Source: Gordonia phthalatica
GTDB lineage: Bacteria; Actinomycetota; Actinomycetes; Mycobacteriales; Mycobacteriaceae
Assembly (NCBI RefSeq): GCF_001305675.1
Contig: NZ_CP011853.1
Location: 3,100,001-3,164,000 of the forward strand
DNA: 64,000 nucleotides
Direction of reading: 5' to 3'
Shown: in pieces, positions 63,297-64,000 of the stretch
Layout of the letters: every line of letters starts with the position of its first letter
Numbering within the stretch: position 1 is the stretch's first letter
The notes under the pieces: model-generated
Seen by the model: the letters and a program-made list of their open reading frames with translations, nothing else
Told to the model about the DNA's origin: nothing
Database searches by the model: none
Position numbers and translations under genes: made by a program

Positions 63297-64000
63297 CAGT
63301 TCGTCAACATTCCGCCGTCGACCGGGAGGGTGATCCCGGACATGTAGCTGCTGGCGTCGCTGGCGAGGAAGATCAGCGCGGAGTCGAGCTCCCCGGGGCT
63401 GCCGAGGCGGCCGAACAGGGTGCGCGGGACCACGTACTGCTCGAGGACGCCTTCGGCGAACTCGCCGGTCATCTCCGATTCGAAGTAGCCGGGTGCGAGG
63501 GCGTTGACGCGGATGCCCTTGCGCGGCGTCCACTGCTGGGCGAGGTCGCGGGTGAGGCCGATGACGGCCGACTTGCTGGCCGAGTACGCGGCCTGCGGCA
63601 TCAGCACACTGGTGATGCCGAGAATGCTGGCGAGATTGATGATGGAGCTGCCGGGCTGCATCACGCGGGCGCAGGCCTGCGCCATCCAGTACGAGCCGTT
63701 GACGTTGATATCCATCACCTTGCGGAACTCGTCCGGCGACTCGCGCAGGGCGGGCACCGACGCGGCGACACCCGCGTTGTTGACGAGGACGTCGAGGCGA
63801 CCGAACTCGGCCATCGCGGCCTCGGCGGCCGCGGTGCACTGGTCGGGGTCGGCGACGTCGGTGGTCACGGCGATCGCGCGACGCCCCATCGCCTCGATCG
63901 CCGCCTTGGTGTCGGCGAGGCGGTCGGCGCGGCGGGCGGCGAGGACCACATCGGCGCCGACATCGGCGAGGGCTTTGGCGAAGCCGACACCGAGGCCGCT
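63296..64000 (-). CDS. SDR family oxidoreductase (partial, runs off right edge)
   Basis: About 234 residues of a classical short-chain dehydrogenase. The cofactor loop is cut by the window edge (it begins SGLGVGFA). VNNAGV, the catalytic Ser in NLASILG, the Tyr-x-x-x-Lys as YSASKSA, and the C-terminal SSYMSGITLPVDGG are visible. It is the 5' partner of the downstream hydrolase. The start is outside the window. Confidence 0.9.
   Translation of the reverse strand, partial: SGLGVGFAKALADVGADVVLAARRADRLADTKAAIEAMGRRAIAVTTDVADPDQCTAAAEAAMAEFGRLDVLVNNAGVAASVPALRESPDEFRKVMDINVNGSYWMAQACARVMQPGSSIINLASILGITSVLMPQAAYSASKSAVIGLTRDLAQQWTPRKGIRVNALAPGYFESEMTGEFAEGVLEQYVVPRTLFGRLGSPGELDSALIFLASDASSYMSGITLPVDGGMLTN

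Overview
The window looks like chromosomal DNA of a high-GC mycolic-acid actinobacterium, most likely Gordonia or a close relative in Mycobacteriales. The pointers are an Lsr2 nucleoid protein, an Rv3717-type amidase, a DUF3558 lipoprotein, a 13E12-type DUF222/HNH gene, FadB2-type and FadD-type lipid enzymes, many TetR/MarR regulators and many 4-bp ATGA/GTGA gene overlaps. The genus is inferred from gene content only. I see no phage, plasmid, rRNA operon or CRISPR array. Coding density is very high and several convergent genes overlap at their 3' ends.

Layout. 1-9.1 kb: a partial SDR, a secreted amidase, a TrhO rhodanese coupled to a CobW GTPase, a divergent lipoprotein, lsr2 with a strong terminator, and a two-gene polar amino-acid ABC importer whose first gene fuses the binding lipoprotein to the permease. 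7.4-11.7 kb: a five-gene minus-strand operon running YCII protein, ECF42 sigma factor, HAD phosphatase, YoaK membrane protein, unknown protein, with a recognisable ECF42 promoter in front. 11.8-14.6 kb: a MerR regulator with HEAT repeats, a separate HEAT protein and a Gly/Asp/Phe-tailed membrane protein. 14.6-18.6 kb: a BCCT transporter convergent with an ECF41 module (flavin oxidoreductase plus SigJ-type sigma factor) that also has a matching ECF promoter. 18.6-28.1 kb: a UvrA paralogue, an acyl-CoA ligase, a beta-helix lipoprotein with no normal start codon, a zinc alcohol dehydrogenase, a broken DUF1963 gene, an EamA exporter divergent from a LysR regulator, a thiamine-binding-type protein and a MarR regulator.

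28.2-41.1 kb: a nitrobindin-like protein, a TetR/MFS pair sharing an operator-like sequence, an N-terminally truncated dehydrogenase fragment, an ABC-F ATPase, a DUF3558 lipoprotein pair, a second divergent TetR/MFS pair with a large palindromic operator, a PepSY lipoprotein, a secreted lipase, a small HNH protein, 3-hydroxybutyryl-CoA dehydrogenase, and a DUF2249 protein divergent from a Cys-rich HTH regulator. 41.1-43.3 kb: the DUF222/HNH gene, preceded by a 109-bp tandem repeat and followed by an inverted copy of the repeat core.

43.4-64 kb: glutaminase-STAS, YdeI-type protein, an MHS-family transporter divergent from a citrate-type CitMHS transporter with its CitA/CitB-like two-component system, an MntA-HepT toxin-antitoxin locus with a single-base frameshift in hepT, two divergent beta-propeller proteins, a LURP/tubby-like protein, tRNA-Ala(GGC), a DUF1707 protein, a DsbA-like thioredoxin, phosphoglucomutase, a hydrolase/ABC exporter operon, DUF488, and a final hydrolase/SDR operon running off the right edge. 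A partial copy of the tRNA-Ala 3' half lies in inverted orientation 1.7 kb from the intact tRNA, at the pgm stop codon.

The best candidates for follow-up are the HEAT/MerR-HEAT pair with an in-frame pentapeptide-repeat tail behind a stop codon, the repeat-flanked DUF222/HNH unit, the inverted tRNA-Ala fragment, the hepT frameshift, the lipoprotein that seems to start at ATC, and the matched ECF41 and ECF42 self-promoters.
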